The notes beneath the pieces are model-generated. The model saw only the letters and a program-made list of their open reading frames with translations. It did no database searches and was not told the origin of the DNA. A stretch of DNA of 64,000 bases, taken from the NCBI RefSeq assembly GCF_000332155.1, contig NZ_KB235903.1, positions 2,206,803 through 2,270,802 on the forward strand. Direction: 5' to 3'. Each line of letters opens with the position of its first letter. Within the stretch, counting starts at the first letter, position 1. A program made the position numbers and the translations under genes. This DNA is from Kamptonema formosum PCC 6407. GTDB taxonomy: Bacteria > Cyanobacteriota > Cyanobacteriia > Cyanobacteriales > Microcoleaceae. Of this stretch, positions 16,139 through 23,923 are shown in pieces.

Positions 16139-17047
16139 CTAGCTATGCGATCGCTTCCATTGCTGGTAGGAGTACAATGCAAGAGCTAACCAAAGTAACC
16201 CAAAAGCCTGCATTTTTACAGGGGATGCTGTTTCGTGATAAACGAAGATAGCTAATAAGAATTGAATGCTGGGAGAGAGAGAATGAAACAAGCCCAAAGC
16301 TGACAGAGGCAAGCGCTTAGCACCTTCGCCATACAAGACAGAAGGGATGGCAGTGGCCCCACAGCCAAGAATTAGCCAAAGGCGGTTTAATTCGGGCAAG
16401 TTATTGACAGTTTCGAGATTGGCAAAGCACAGCAGATAAATAGCAGATGGTACTGCTAAAAGTGCCATTTCAACTAAGGTTTGAACAATGGGTTCCGCGT
16501 TCGCAGATGCTTTTTTTCGGGCTAGGCCATAGAATGCCCAAGTTAAGCCAATGCCAATGGCAAACCAAGGGAACTCTTCAGCATTGCTGGTCAATAAAGC
16601 TGTAGCTGCTACGCCTAATATCAGGGCTAACCAGTTTAACAATTGATAGCGTTCCCGAAATACGATTAAGCCGAGAATCATTGAGGCAATATAGCTGAGA
16701 AACATTCCCGCGCTGCATTCCATCACGCAGCCTTGTTGAATGGCAAAGACATACAAAATAACGTGCATTCCTAGAAAGAAAGCAGAGGAAGTTAAGGCTA
16801 ATAAATTGCCGGACTTCAAGATTGCGCTAACTTTCAACCAGCCATTATTGGGGAGTACGAAAAGGGACAAGAAGATGAAGGAACCAATCGCCCGAAATGC
16901 GGCAATTTGATATGCTTCGATCTCAGGAAAGCCTTTGTAGAAGATGCAGTAAATGCCCCATAAGAAGCCTGCGGAGGCAACGTAAAGAACGCCAGAAGGA
17001 GTGACAGCCGCCTGAACGGGCTGTCTTTTTTGCAGTTGAATTGTCAT
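16139..17047 (-). CDS. RarD-like EamA (drug/metabolite) transporter
   Basis: A 302-residue integral membrane protein with about ten hydrophobic segments in two EamA halves (about 20-150 and 165-300). It matches the RarD subgroup: SAGFLWGIYCIFYKGFPEIE at the start, ILYVFAIQQGCVMECSAGMF in the first half, then FPWFAIGIGLTWAFYGLARKK opening the second half. Substrates of this group are unknown for most members; export of small metabolites across the inner membrane is the usual assumption. Length is normal. A broken copy of its N-terminal part lies immediately upstream on the same strand (17134-17328), evidence of a tandem duplication. Confidence 0.88.
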   Translation of the reverse strand: MTIQLQKRQPVQAAVTPSGVLYVASAGFLWGIYCIFYKGFPEIEAYQIAAFRAIGSFIFLSLFVLPNNGWLKVSAILKSGNLLALTSSAFFLGMHVILYVFAIQQGCVMECSAGMFLSYIASMILGLIVFRERYQLLNWLALILGVAATALLTSNAEEFPWFAIGIGLTWAFYGLARKKASANAEPIVQTLVEMALLAVPSAIYLLCFANLETVNNLPELNRLWLILGCGATAIPSVLYGEGAKRLPLSALGLFHSLSPSIQFLLAIFVYHETASPVKMQAFGLLWLALALYSYQQWKRSHS

Positions 17048-17133
17048 ATAATTAACTCACGTTTTAGATGTGGCCTGTCTGGCCTCGATTAGAAGCCAGC
17101 AGGTCTTTTCTGATTGGAAGGTCAAGGCTTCAA

Positions 17134-17328
17134 TTAAGGCGGGGTACAATGAATCCCTTCTGAATTGCTATTTGGTACACAAGCGGCGATCGCTTGATTG
17201 ACTTCGATCGCAGAGGCTTTCCAGAAAATGGGATATAATCCCCATAGAAAACCCGCTGCGACAATCGAAAGAACGCCAGAATGAGTAACAGCAAACCAAA
17301 GAAGTTGTCTCCGTTGAATTTGTGTCAT
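17134..17328 (-). pseudogene. Truncated duplicate of the RarD-like transporter N terminus
   Basis: 64 codons. Residues 1-46 align without gaps of note to the start of the neighbouring transporter: RRQLLWFAVTHSGVLS / KRQPVQAAVTPSGVLY, then AAGFLWGLYPIFWKA / SAGFLWGIYCIFYKG. After about residue 48 the similarity stops and the frame ends within 16 codons. It keeps an ATG start. This is a remnant of a tandem copy rather than a functional protein. Confidence 0.8.
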
Positions 17329-17484
17329 ACTAGGATTGGTTTAAATGTTCGGTGTCTGGCTTTGGTCAGGCCTTAGCTAGATACCCTTTTCTATTTACTA
17401 AGTGCATTTTCGTAGATTCACTCTGTAAAAGCCAAGGGATATTAAGGGAACTTACGACTAAAATATTTGAGAGATATCAGCGTG

Positions 17485-17558
17485 TTAACTTCAGAATATT
17501 AAGATGTAAAAATTGTTTAACTTCTGGGTTAAAATCGCTTATCTTCGTTAACTTCTGG
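17485..17558. promoter_or_regulatory. Three phased TTAACTTC direct repeats upstream of the NB-ARC gene
   Basis: TTAACTTC(A/T)G occurs at 17485, 17517 and 17548, spaced 32 and 31 bp, about three helical turns. The last two are longer copies (TTAACTTCTGG followed by TAAAATC). They end 35 bp before the NB-ARC gene start. Regularly spaced direct repeats are typical of binding sites for an HTH regulator; the HTH domain of the downstream protein is an obvious candidate (inference). Confidence 0.55.
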
Positions 17559-17592
17559 TAAAATCAGCTTAAGTGGGAAGTTAAGGGGTGTT

Positions 17593-19023
17593 ATGGCAAA
17601 CGATCAAGCCAAAAAACAGAGAAATCGCGGTCGCATCCTTACAGAAAAGGGATCGCAGAAACTTCAGCAGGCTATTTTCAAATGGGTATCAGATAATGAA
17701 ATTCAGCTAAGCAATGAAAAAATAGCTGAGAAAGCATCTATTGATGTTGGAACTGTTGCTAAAATATTGAAGAGGACTGAAGGTGCTGATTTACCGAAAA
17801 TTATCCAGCTATTTGTTGCTTTTGGGTTAATCCTCGATAAGGACGATCATTGTTCACCTAACAAGACTAATTCTCAACCTCCTGAAATTGAGGGAAACTC
17901 CAATGATTCCAAAACCCGATGGGTAGGCCGCGAAACTCTCATCAATGAACTTATCCAAAAACTCCAAGGAAACTGTCGCATTCTCTCCATAGTTGGCCTC
18001 ACCGGCATCGGCAAAACTTCCCTCGCCAAACAACTCGCCAAACAACCCCAAATCAGCCAAAGATTGCCAGAAAAAGAGATAAGTTTTTTCCAAGAAGATC
18101 CAAAATTTCAAGTAGTGGCAGAACGCATCTTAGGGGCAGAAGCTAACAGTCCACAGTTACAGCAAAATACCGAGCATCTCGTTAATGCAATGGTCGATCG
18201 GTTAAAATCCCAGCCGATTTTGCTGATTCTTGATATGATCGAAGTAATATTAGAGCCAGACGGAAAAAGCGGCCATCAGTTTAAAGATGAACTATTTGCA
18301 AAGTTCTTAGATCGGGTGGTATTAGCAGATACAATGCCGTCGCGAATTGTCCTCACTTCTCAAGATCGACCGCCGATTATGGCACAAGGACGATACCCTA
18401 ATGATAGATTTTTTGAGCAACCTCTACGCGGTTTATCGGAAGCAGAGGCGATCGCATTATTTCGGCAATGGGATGTGACAGTTGAGGGTGAAAGAACTCA
18501 GGAATATCTGAAACGGATTTTTGCGGTTTACGAAGGTCATCCCTTGGCTTTAAGCGCCATCGCGGGGGAAGTTCGCGAGAGTCCCTACGAGGGAAATATT
18601 GAAAGTTATTGGGGTGATTATGGCTATGAAATTGAAGACGCAGAGAATCTGAAAGCTAAGACAGATGGCGATCCGAAAGATGATAAACCTACAATTGACC
18701 GCTTTAGCCCTAAATTAAAAGATTTGGTGTTAATTCGGATAGAAAATACGGTGGAACGATTGCGGAAGGCTGACGAAATTGCCCATGAGTTACTGTGTAG
18801 TGGGGCAATGTATCGAAGACCAGAAGAACGCCGTGCTTGGTTAACGTTAATGTCGGAAGTTGACCGGGAAAAGAAAGCGTTAGCATTTCAAACTTTGCAG
18901 CGGCGCTTCTTTTTGGAAGAGGAAAAAACGGCTAATCATCAACTTCTCTATCGCCTCCATCCGTTAATGCGTCGAGTGGCGCTAGAACACTTAGATAAAT
19001 TAGATATGGAGGTGCAAGAATGA
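17593..19023 (+). CDS. HTH-NB-ARC STAND ATPase
   Basis: A 476-residue protein. Residues 20-75 contain an HTH-like segment (LSNEKIAEKASIDVGTVAKI). The NB-ARC ATPase spans about 105-350: a V(G)RE motif WVGRE (113), P-loop GLTGIGKTSLAK (about 137), Walker B PILLILDMIEVIL in which the usual second acidic residue is shifted, a sensor-like SRIVLTSQDRPP (about 250) and GHPLALSAIAGE (about 317), equivalent to the GLPLA motif. A winged-helix-like region follows to the end. STAND ATPases are signal-dependent switches used in bacterial defence, cell death and regulation. No sensor repeats are in this chain; they are in the next gene, which starts inside its stop codon. No effector enzyme is seen, so the output may be DNA binding (inference). 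Confidence 0.88.
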   Translation: MANDQAKKQRNRGRILTEKGSQKLQQAIFKWVSDNEIQLSNEKIAEKASIDVGTVAKILKRTEGADLPKIIQLFVAFGLILDKDDHCSPNKTNSQPPEIEGNSNDSKTRWVGRETLINELIQKLQGNCRILSIVGLTGIGKTSLAKQLAKQPQISQRLPEKEISFFQEDPKFQVVAERILGAEANSPQLQQNTEHLVNAMVDRLKSQPILLILDMIEVILEPDGKSGHQFKDELFAKFLDRVVLADTMPSRIVLTSQDRPPIMAQGRYPNDRFFEQPLRGLSEAEAIALFRQWDVTVEGERTQEYLKRIFAVYEGHPLALSAIAGEVRESPYEGNIESYWGDYGYEIEDAENLKAKTDGDPKDDKPTIDRFSPKLKDLVLIRIENTVERLRKADEIAHELLCSGAMYRRPEERRAWLTLMSEVDREKKALAFQTLQRRFFLEEEKTANHQLLYRLHPLMRRVALEHLDKLDMEVQE

Positions 19024-20771
19024 CTCAGAATGCTATCGCCTATAGGGTGGTCAATTTGCTGGAATTATCAGAGTCAGAACTGCCAATGCTGCGGCTGACT
19101 GCGGCGGGAAAGTGGGTGATGCCGCGAGGGGATGAAGGAGGAATAGAGTCGGAAATTTCGGCACAGGAAAACCCGGAATTTCAGGGAGTGAGAAAGTTAA
19201 GGAAGAAAGAGATGCGCCGTGTCGAGGGTATCTTTTATTATTTAAAAATCTATGAACCTCAGCCAACGGCTGATAATTTAGAGAAAGTGAGTCACTATCT
19301 GGAAGCGTTTCACCACTTATGTGAATTGGCCGCATGGGAAGAAGCTTGGCAAGTCCTTTTTATTCGCTGCGATCCGCCGACACGGGAAGAATTGCACAAT
19401 CAGTTACAAACTTGGGGTTATTATCGGCTACAGATTGAGTTATACAACCAACTTTTAGGCAAGTTAGATAATAAATACCGCGATAGTATTTGTTACTGCG
19501 GTTTGGGCATTGCCTACAAATCCCTGGGAGACTACCGCCTGGCGATTGAATATCACCAGAAACACTTGGAAATAGCCAGAGAAGTAGGCGATCGCGGTGG
19601 GGAGGGAGGAGCTTATGGGAATTTGGGCAATGCCTACAAATCCCTGGGAGACTACCGCCTAGCCATTGAATATCACCAGAAACACTTGGAAATAGCCAGA
19701 GAAGTCGGCGATCGCGGTGGGGAGGGACAAACTTATGGGAATTTGGGCATTGCCTACAAATCCCTGGGAGACTACCGCCTGGCGATTGAATATCACCAGA
19801 AACACTTGGAAATAGCCAGAGAAGTAGGCGATCGCGGTGGGGAGGGAGGAGCTTATGGGAATTTGGGCAATGCCTACCAATCCCTGGGAGACTACCGCCT
19901 AGCGATTGAATATCACCAGAAACACTTGGAAATAGCCAGAGAAGTAGGCGATCGCGGTGGGGAGGGAGGAGCTTATGGGAATTTGGGCAATGCCTACCAA
20001 TCCCTGGGAGACTACCGCCTAGCGATTGAATATCACCAGAAACACTTGGAAATAGCCAGAGAAATCGGCGATCGCGGTGGGGAGGGACGAGCTTATGCGA
20101 ATTTGGGCAATGCCTACTATTCCCTGGGAGACTACCGCCTAGCCATTGAATATCACCAGAAACGGTTGGAAATAGCCAGAGAAATTGGCGATCGCGGTGG
20201 GGAGGGACGAGCTAATGGGAATTTGGGCAATGCCTACCAATCCCTGGGAGACTACCGCCTGGCGATTGAATATCACCAGAAACGGTTGGAAATAGCCATA
20301 GAAGTAGGCGATCGCGGTGGGGAGGGACGAGCTTATGGGAATTTGGGCAATGCCTACGATTCCCTGGGAGACTACCGCCTAGCGATTGAATATCACCAGA
20401 AACGGTTGGAAATAGCCAGAGAAATCGGCGATCGCCGGGGTGAAGCGAATGCCTGGTTTAATTTAGGTAATGCTTTAACAAGAGTCGATGAAAAATGGAA
20501 GGCTATTACTGCTTATGAAAATGCCCGCAACTTGTTTCAAGCAATGGGACTCGATAAAGACGTTGAAGACTGCAATAATTCTATTCGAGATATCGGGATG
20601 AAAGTCGTAGTTGAGCCGCAAAGATACCTAGAACTTCCTAGCACACCTGCACTGAGAAAACGCCGTAAATTTAGTAGGAAATGGCAGCAGCTAAAGGCAG
20701 ACATTGGCAACTCATTTTCGATTTTTTTCCGTTGGGTTTCGCGATGGGTGCGCTCCGTCTTAAGGAGGTAG
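19020..20771 (+). CDS. TPR protein with eight near-identical 40-residue repeats, partner of the NB-ARC ATPase
   Basis: A 583-residue protein overlapping the upstream ATPase gene by ATGA, so the two are translationally coupled. Residues 1-155 are helical and not repeated. About 160-480 consists of eight 40-residue TPR units (consensus NLGNAYQSLGDYRLAIEYHQ followed by KHLEIAREVGDRGGEG), almost identical in protein and DNA, then one diverged unit. The C terminus is basic and aromatic (SIFFRWVSRWVRSVL), perhaps an amphipathic membrane-contact or partner-binding helix. In STAND proteins such repeats are usually fused behind the ATPase and act as ligand sensor; here they sit on a separate chain. 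Its 3' end overlaps the convergent TumE-like gene by 12 bases. Confidence 0.88.
   Translation: MTQNAIAYRVVNLLELSESELPMLRLTAAGKWVMPRGDEGGIESEISAQENPEFQGVRKLRKKEMRRVEGIFYYLKIYEPQPTADNLEKVSHYLEAFHHLCELAAWEEAWQVLFIRCDPPTREELHNQLQTWGYYRLQIELYNQLLGKLDNKYRDSICYCGLGIAYKSLGDYRLAIEYHQKHLEIAREVGDRGGEGGAYGNLGNAYKSLGDYRLAIEYHQKHLEIAREVGDRGGEGQTYGNLGIAYKSLGDYRLAIEYHQKHLEIAREVGDRGGEGGAYGNLGNAYQSLGDYRLAIEYHQKHLEIAREVGDRGGEGGAYGNLGNAYQSLGDYRLAIEYHQKHLEIAREIGDRGGEGRAYANLGNAYYSLGDYRLAIEYHQKRLEIAREIGDRGGEGRANGNLGNAYQSLGDYRLAIEYHQKRLEIAIEVGDRGGEGRAYGNLGNAYDSLGDYRLAIEYHQKRLEIAREIGDRRGEANAWFNLGNALTRVDEKWKAITAYENARNLFQAMGLDKDVEDCNNSIRDIGMKVVVEPQRYLELPSTPALRKRRKFSRKWQQLKADIGNSFSIFFRWVSRWVRSVLRR
19499..20445 (+). repeat. 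120-bp coding tandem repeat, about eight units
   Basis: The DNA repeats with an exact 120-bp period and very few differences between units, including synonymous sites (for example GAAGTAGGCGATCGCGGTGG in several units). Every unit contains the HIP1 core GGCGATCGC. The DNA-level identity means recent expansion or ongoing homogenisation, and copy number is likely to differ between strains. Confidence 0.95.
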
Positions 20772-21152
20772 GGAAAAATTCCAAGTTACTTCTTTCAGGA
20801 CTTCAATAATTTCAGGTTTCTCAGCAGCAATTACATCATCTGGCAAGTGCTTGTGATACGGGAATTTGGGTAGATTAGGAAAATGAGGTGTGCTATCATA
20901 GCGAAAAACAAGTTGATTTTGTTCATCCTGAAAGTGGTAGCGATAATCGAGAAATTCTAACCGATCGCCTACAACTATGATGGCTTCATTGATTTCCAAT
21001 AGGTAGGTCTGATTGAAACGCAATCTAATTCTCAAATTAGCCCGTTTTGGGCTTAAAACTTCTTCCTCATAGCGTTCGACATCAACATTGCTGCATTGTT
21101 GAATCGCTTGCTCGACTTGAGCGAGATAATCAGATAAAATATTAAGCAGCAT
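20760..21152 (-). CDS. TumE-like (DUF6516) toxin
   Basis: A 130-residue protein resembling the DUF6516/TumE toxin family: a beta-rich core with LRIRLRFNQTYLLEINEAII, then RLEFLDYRYHFQDEQNQLVFRYD and a conserved HFPNLPKFPYHKHLPDD segment. In characterised systems TumE is the toxin of a type II pair. Its start overlaps the end of the small upstream gene by 11 bases, which matches antitoxin-first toxin-antitoxin operons. Family assignment rests on motif resemblance only. Confidence 0.75.
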   Translation of the reverse strand: MLLNILSDYLAQVEQAIQQCSNVDVERYEEEVLSPKRANLRIRLRFNQTYLLEINEAIIVVGDRLEFLDYRYHFQDEQNQLVFRYDSTPHFPNLPKFPYHKHLPDDVIAAEKPEIIEVLKEVTWNFSLPP

Positions 21153-21372
21153 AATTCAGTCGTTGCGCTAATTCCTGATGTAAAGCCAGATAATGCTGGT
21201 AGTCGTTTGCCCACTCTATAAATATAGCATCATCTGATAATAATCCCCGATTGTATTGGTTAAAAAATTCTTCCGAGTCCATTTTTTGCTGGTGTTCGTA
21301 CAAGCTGAGTCGCTTGGCAACGGCAACTAAGGCATCTAAGGGTGATGTGTATTGAATAGTCTGTTTACGCAT
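21142..21372 (-). CDS. TumA-like antitoxin
   Basis: A 76-residue protein upstream of and overlapping the TumE-like gene. It contains the EFFNQYNRGLLSDDAIFIEW pattern seen in small partners of DUF6516 proteins in cyanobacteria; no classical DNA-binding domain is obvious, although residues 5-25 could form a short helical module. It probably neutralises the downstream toxin. A TATAAG just upstream on the minus strand may be the -10 element. Assignment depends mostly on context. Confidence 0.65.
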   Translation of the reverse strand: MRKQTIQYTSPLDALVAVAKRLSLYEHQQKMDSEEFFNQYNRGLLSDDAIFIEWANDYQHYLALHQELAQRLNYAA

Positions 21373-21463
21373 TAGCTTGTTACCCTTATAATGGATTGGT
21401 CTTAGTACGCATATTTGTAACTACTTACATTTTAGCAAATTGAAGTAACATTAAGGTTTAGCG

Positions 21464-21717
21464 ATGAAATTAGATCTTTTTACCCAAGTAGCTTTGCGCC
21501 AAGACATCCAGAGTATAACCTAAAAAAAGGGGATGTAGCAACTATCGTAGATTATCACTCTAGCTCCAATAGTGGAGAAGACGGCTACAGTTTAGAAGGC
21601 TTCAACCTTCCCCAAAATTGCGCCGAAATTTTTATTAATGTAGGCGCTTCTCAAATTGAATTAAGCGCAGGGGAAAAAATTGCTGTAGCCTATTCTTCTT
21701 GCAACCAATCATCATAA
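21464..21717 (+). pseudogene. Frameshifted DUF4926 protein gene
   Basis: The first 15 codons (MKLDLFTQVALRQDI) end in a premature stop, but adding one base after GACATCC restores an 84-residue frame: PEYNLKKGDVATIVDYH, then GEDGYSLEGFNLPQNC and SQIELSAGEKIA. This is the DUF4926 family, small beta-barrel-like proteins often found beside toxin-like genes (DUF6883) in cyanobacteria. The loss of a single base is the simplest reading; a sequencing error cannot be excluded. The restored 3' end overlaps the convergent gene's 3' end by about 28 bases. Confidence 0.75.
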
Positions 21718-21977
21718 CCGCAAGCAAGTAAACGTTCTTTCACCTTAGAAATTAGCACATCACTAGACTGCACGCTATAGACATCATTCAGAACACTATA
21801 ATAATCTTTTTCCGTGTAATAAGCGACAACTTCTGCTAAATTTCGATCCGACATTTGCTCGTAAAGGAGTGCCAAAAGCGGCAGATAATCTTCCTGGTTA
21901 ATTCCATCAGGAAAAGCACGTTCAATCAGCTTATAGGTACTCAACAAATAAGGTGCAATAGTAACTTCAGTTTGCAT
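21690..21977 (-). CDS. DUF3349-like small protein, coupled to a PIN-like gene
   Basis: 95 residues from the ATG at 21977; an upstream in-frame ATG (22013) would overlap the previous gene. The sequence LIERAFPDGINQEDYLPLLAL followed by LSDRNLAEV-like residues (MSDRNLAEVVAYY) and VLISKVKERL resembles the DUF3349 domain of actinobacteria. The start lies two bases after the stop of the upstream DUF1308-like gene with AGGAAAA as ribosome-binding sequence, so the pair is translationally coupled. As a small acidic partner behind a putative nuclease it could be an antitoxin or immunity protein (inference). Confidence 0.65.
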   Translation of the reverse strand: MQTEVTIAPYLLSTYKLIERAFPDGINQEDYLPLLALLYEQMSDRNLAEVVAYYTEKDYYSVLNDVYSVQSSDVLISKVKERLLACGYDDWLQEE

Positions 21978-21979
21978 AG

Positions 21980-22384
21980 TTATTTTCCTGTTAAACGGCA
22001 GGGAAGATGGCAAAATACGCTAAAATCAACCCCTTGACCACTTATAGCCCTAATAGCTTTAGCATCTGCGGTCATAGTTGTGATACCCAACCGATCGCCA
22101 GTTCCAAAAATTATTATATCATTTGCGCCTAAACTTCGTGTTACCTGTAAGTTTAAGGCTCTAGGAGAGGGATTATCAGGAATAACAGTCACTCTTTGTA
22201 GAAATCGGCTTGCTCTCCCTTGTTCTAATATACCACCTCGGCTTTGAACAATATTTATAAACTCGTCGAAAGCAGTCTGAGCCATCAACATTTGTTGCCC
22301 TTGTACATACAACCTTAACTGAGCGTAGATCGGAGAACCTTCAGAGATAAATGCAATCCCAGTGCTAGTATCTAAATTGAGCAT
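21980..22384 (-). CDS. DUF1308/PIN-like domain protein, probable toxin
   Basis: A 134-residue protein. It shows the pattern of PIN-like DUF1308 domains found alone or at the C-terminal end of polymorphic toxins: AQTAFDEFINIVQSRGG, then RFLQRVTVIPDNPSPRALNL, GANDIIIFGTGDRLGI and TMTADAKAIRAISGQGVDF. Asp residues in LDTS, ANDIIIFGTGD and TMTAD could form the acidic metal site of a PIN nuclease. It leads a two-gene operon with the DUF3349-like protein. No secretion or RHS part is attached, so it is either a solitary toxin-antitoxin component or an orphan toxin tip with its immunity gene. Confidence 0.7.
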   Translation of the reverse strand: MLNLDTSTGIAFISEGSPIYAQLRLYVQGQQMLMAQTAFDEFINIVQSRGGILEQGRASRFLQRVTVIPDNPSPRALNLQVTRSLGANDIIIFGTGDRLGITTMTADAKAIRAISGQGVDFSVFCHLPCRLTGK

Positions 22385-22583
22385 TTAAAGTATCTGCGTA
22401 CAAATAAATATATTATGACCCAAACCTTGCCAAATGTATTTTCCCTTCTCCACGTCGCAATCAACTCTATGATGTATTGCAGATTCTCAAACGTCTGGGA
22501 AGAATTGCCAGTGAGTCTTGTTAATCCGAAAGCCAGGGGTTTTAACCCTTGCCGGACGGTCGATTTAGATTTATTATCGTACC

Positions 22584-23300
22584 ATGAAACCCTATCAACA
22601 AATCCCCATAATCGATTGCAACGAACCCCTCGTTCCCATTCCCTTAGAACTATTTGCCATCGAAATTCCCCACGCCTACCAAAAATTAGGGGCACCTTAT
22701 CCCCCCAGCAAAGCAGATTCACCTTACTACCTCCGCCAAGGTGTTCTTAATAGCTTAATTACTGCTCAAACTTACCTTCAGCAACAGCATCCAGAGTCAA
22801 AAATTATGATATTCGATGCTTATCGCCCCGTCGAAGTCCAACAATTTATGGTAGATTACACATTTACAGAAATTGCCAAAGCTCAAGGCTATAAATTCCC
22901 CATTTCTCAAGAGAAACGCCAACATATCCTAGAACAAGTTTATCAATTTTGGGCCGTTCCTAGCCTCGATCCAACTACACCGCCGCCTCATAGTACAGGT
23001 GCAGCCTTAGATGTGACAATAGTAAATCGAAATCATCAGCCAATTGATATGGGTTCTGCCATTGATGAAGTTTCCCCCCGTTCCTATCCCGATTATTTTG
23101 CTAATAGTAATAGTCTAGTAGAACAGCAATATCATCAAAATCGGCAATTATTAAAAGAGGCGATGTTTGCAGCAGGATTTAAACAGCATTTTAACGAGTG
23201 GTGGCATTTTTCTCTGGGCGATCAAATGTGGACTTGGTTGAAGAATCAAGAGGATGATAGTAATCGATTTATTGCTAAATATGGTCGCGCGAACAACTAA
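22584..23300 (+). CDS. VanX-type D-alanyl-D-alanine dipeptidase
   Basis: A 238-residue M15D peptidase. The zinc-binding pattern is complete: HSTGAALDVT (SxHxxGxAxD-like, His and Asp ligands) and NEWWHF near the C terminus with catalytic Glu and the third ligand His. DAYRP in IFDAYRPVEVQQF is the substrate-side Arg motif. The enzyme cleaves D-Ala-D-Ala in the cytoplasm; outside resistance clusters it recycles peptidoglycan dipeptides for nutrition. No vanHA genes are present, so a housekeeping role is likely. No signal peptide. The gene stands alone, between the toxin-like pair and the FHA gene. Confidence 0.92.
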   Translation: MKPYQQIPIIDCNEPLVPIPLELFAIEIPHAYQKLGAPYPPSKADSPYYLRQGVLNSLITAQTYLQQQHPESKIMIFDAYRPVEVQQFMVDYTFTEIAKAQGYKFPISQEKRQHILEQVYQFWAVPSLDPTTPPPHSTGAALDVTIVNRNHQPIDMGSAIDEVSPRSYPDYFANSNSLVEQQYHQNRQLLKEAMFAAGFKQHFNEWWHFSLGDQMWTWLKNQEDDSNRFIAKYGRANN

Positions 23301-23452
23301 AAGTTTAACCAGCGCAGGCGTTAACTGAGCTTGTCAAAGTGCAAGTTTTGTGGGTACAGATGCGGTGGCAAATGCCGAGTAGCTACTAGATAAATCGGAA
23401 GATGGGACTATAAAGGCTGAAGATGAATTGTCAAGCGATCGCCCGCTCCAAT

Positions 23453-23923
23453 TTACTCAAAATCGGTTTGAGTAAATCCATCATCAGTATAAATAATCGT
23501 TCCCTCCTTTCCAATCGACGAACGGCTGGAAACCAAACTCTCCCTCTTTTGTGCAGCATCAGCAGTCAAACTACCAGAAGCTCGCCTAGACAAAGGCGTT
23601 TTTCTTCTGAGCTCTGGAGCTGGTACTTCCATCCGTACTCGAATTTTCGGCCCCGAATTACCCAAACGAATCATCATTCCATCGACCAAAGGTACTTGAG
23701 CGATCGCGCGATCGTCTACATAGGTTCCATTCGCACCAAAATTAATAATTTCCCAACCAGAAGGATTTTTCCATAGCTCTACATGGTGTCGAGAAACCAC
23801 AGCACTGTAAATAATTACATCATTATCGGTGGCTCGACCAATCCGAACTACGGATTCAGATTCAAAACTCCAGCTTTGAACCGGCACAGACTGGGTAGGA
23901 TGCAGCAGGGTAAGCGTAATCAC
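23453..23923 (-). CDS. FHA-domain protein
   Basis: A 156-residue protein. Residues 22-95 form a forkhead-associated domain with all phosphothreonine-binding landmarks: VRIGRATDNDVII, VVSRHHVEL and FGANGTYVDD. The C-terminal 60 residues are basic and Ser/Arg-rich (TPLSRRASGS, SSRSSIGKEG) and probably disordered; they end with an acidic, Thr-containing TDDGFTQTDFE that could itself be phosphorylated. FHA proteins read Ser/Thr kinase signals; the giant Ser/Thr kinases lie only about 9 kb away, but no functional link is shown. Confidence 0.93.
   Translation of the reverse strand: MITLTLLHPTQSVPVQSWSFESESVVRIGRATDNDVIIYSAVVSRHHVELWKNPSGWEIINFGANGTYVDDRAIAQVPLVDGMMIRLGNSGPKIRVRMEVPAPELRRKTPLSRRASGSLTADAAQKRESLVSSRSSIGKEGTIIYTDDGFTQTDFE

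Noticed and set aside
17352-17561. 69-residue plus-strand frame before the NB-ARC gene
   Set aside because: It covers the direct-repeat control region, has no ribosome-binding site and no protein-like pattern.
19499-20445. Regular 120-bp repeats resembling a repeat array
   Set aside because: Not CRISPR: no unique spacers, and the repeats encode TPR units in one continuous frame.
21464-21530. Programmed frameshift at the A7 run in the DUF4926 gene
   Set aside because: The reading frame is already wrong before the A-run: the in-frame TAA overlaps its first bases, so slippage there could not rescue translation. A lost base upstream fits better.
22372-22750. Overlapping frames on both strands between the PIN-like and VanX-like genes
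   Set aside because: They overlap the start of the well-supported VanX-like gene and have no recognisable motifs; I could not distinguish a remnant from chance.
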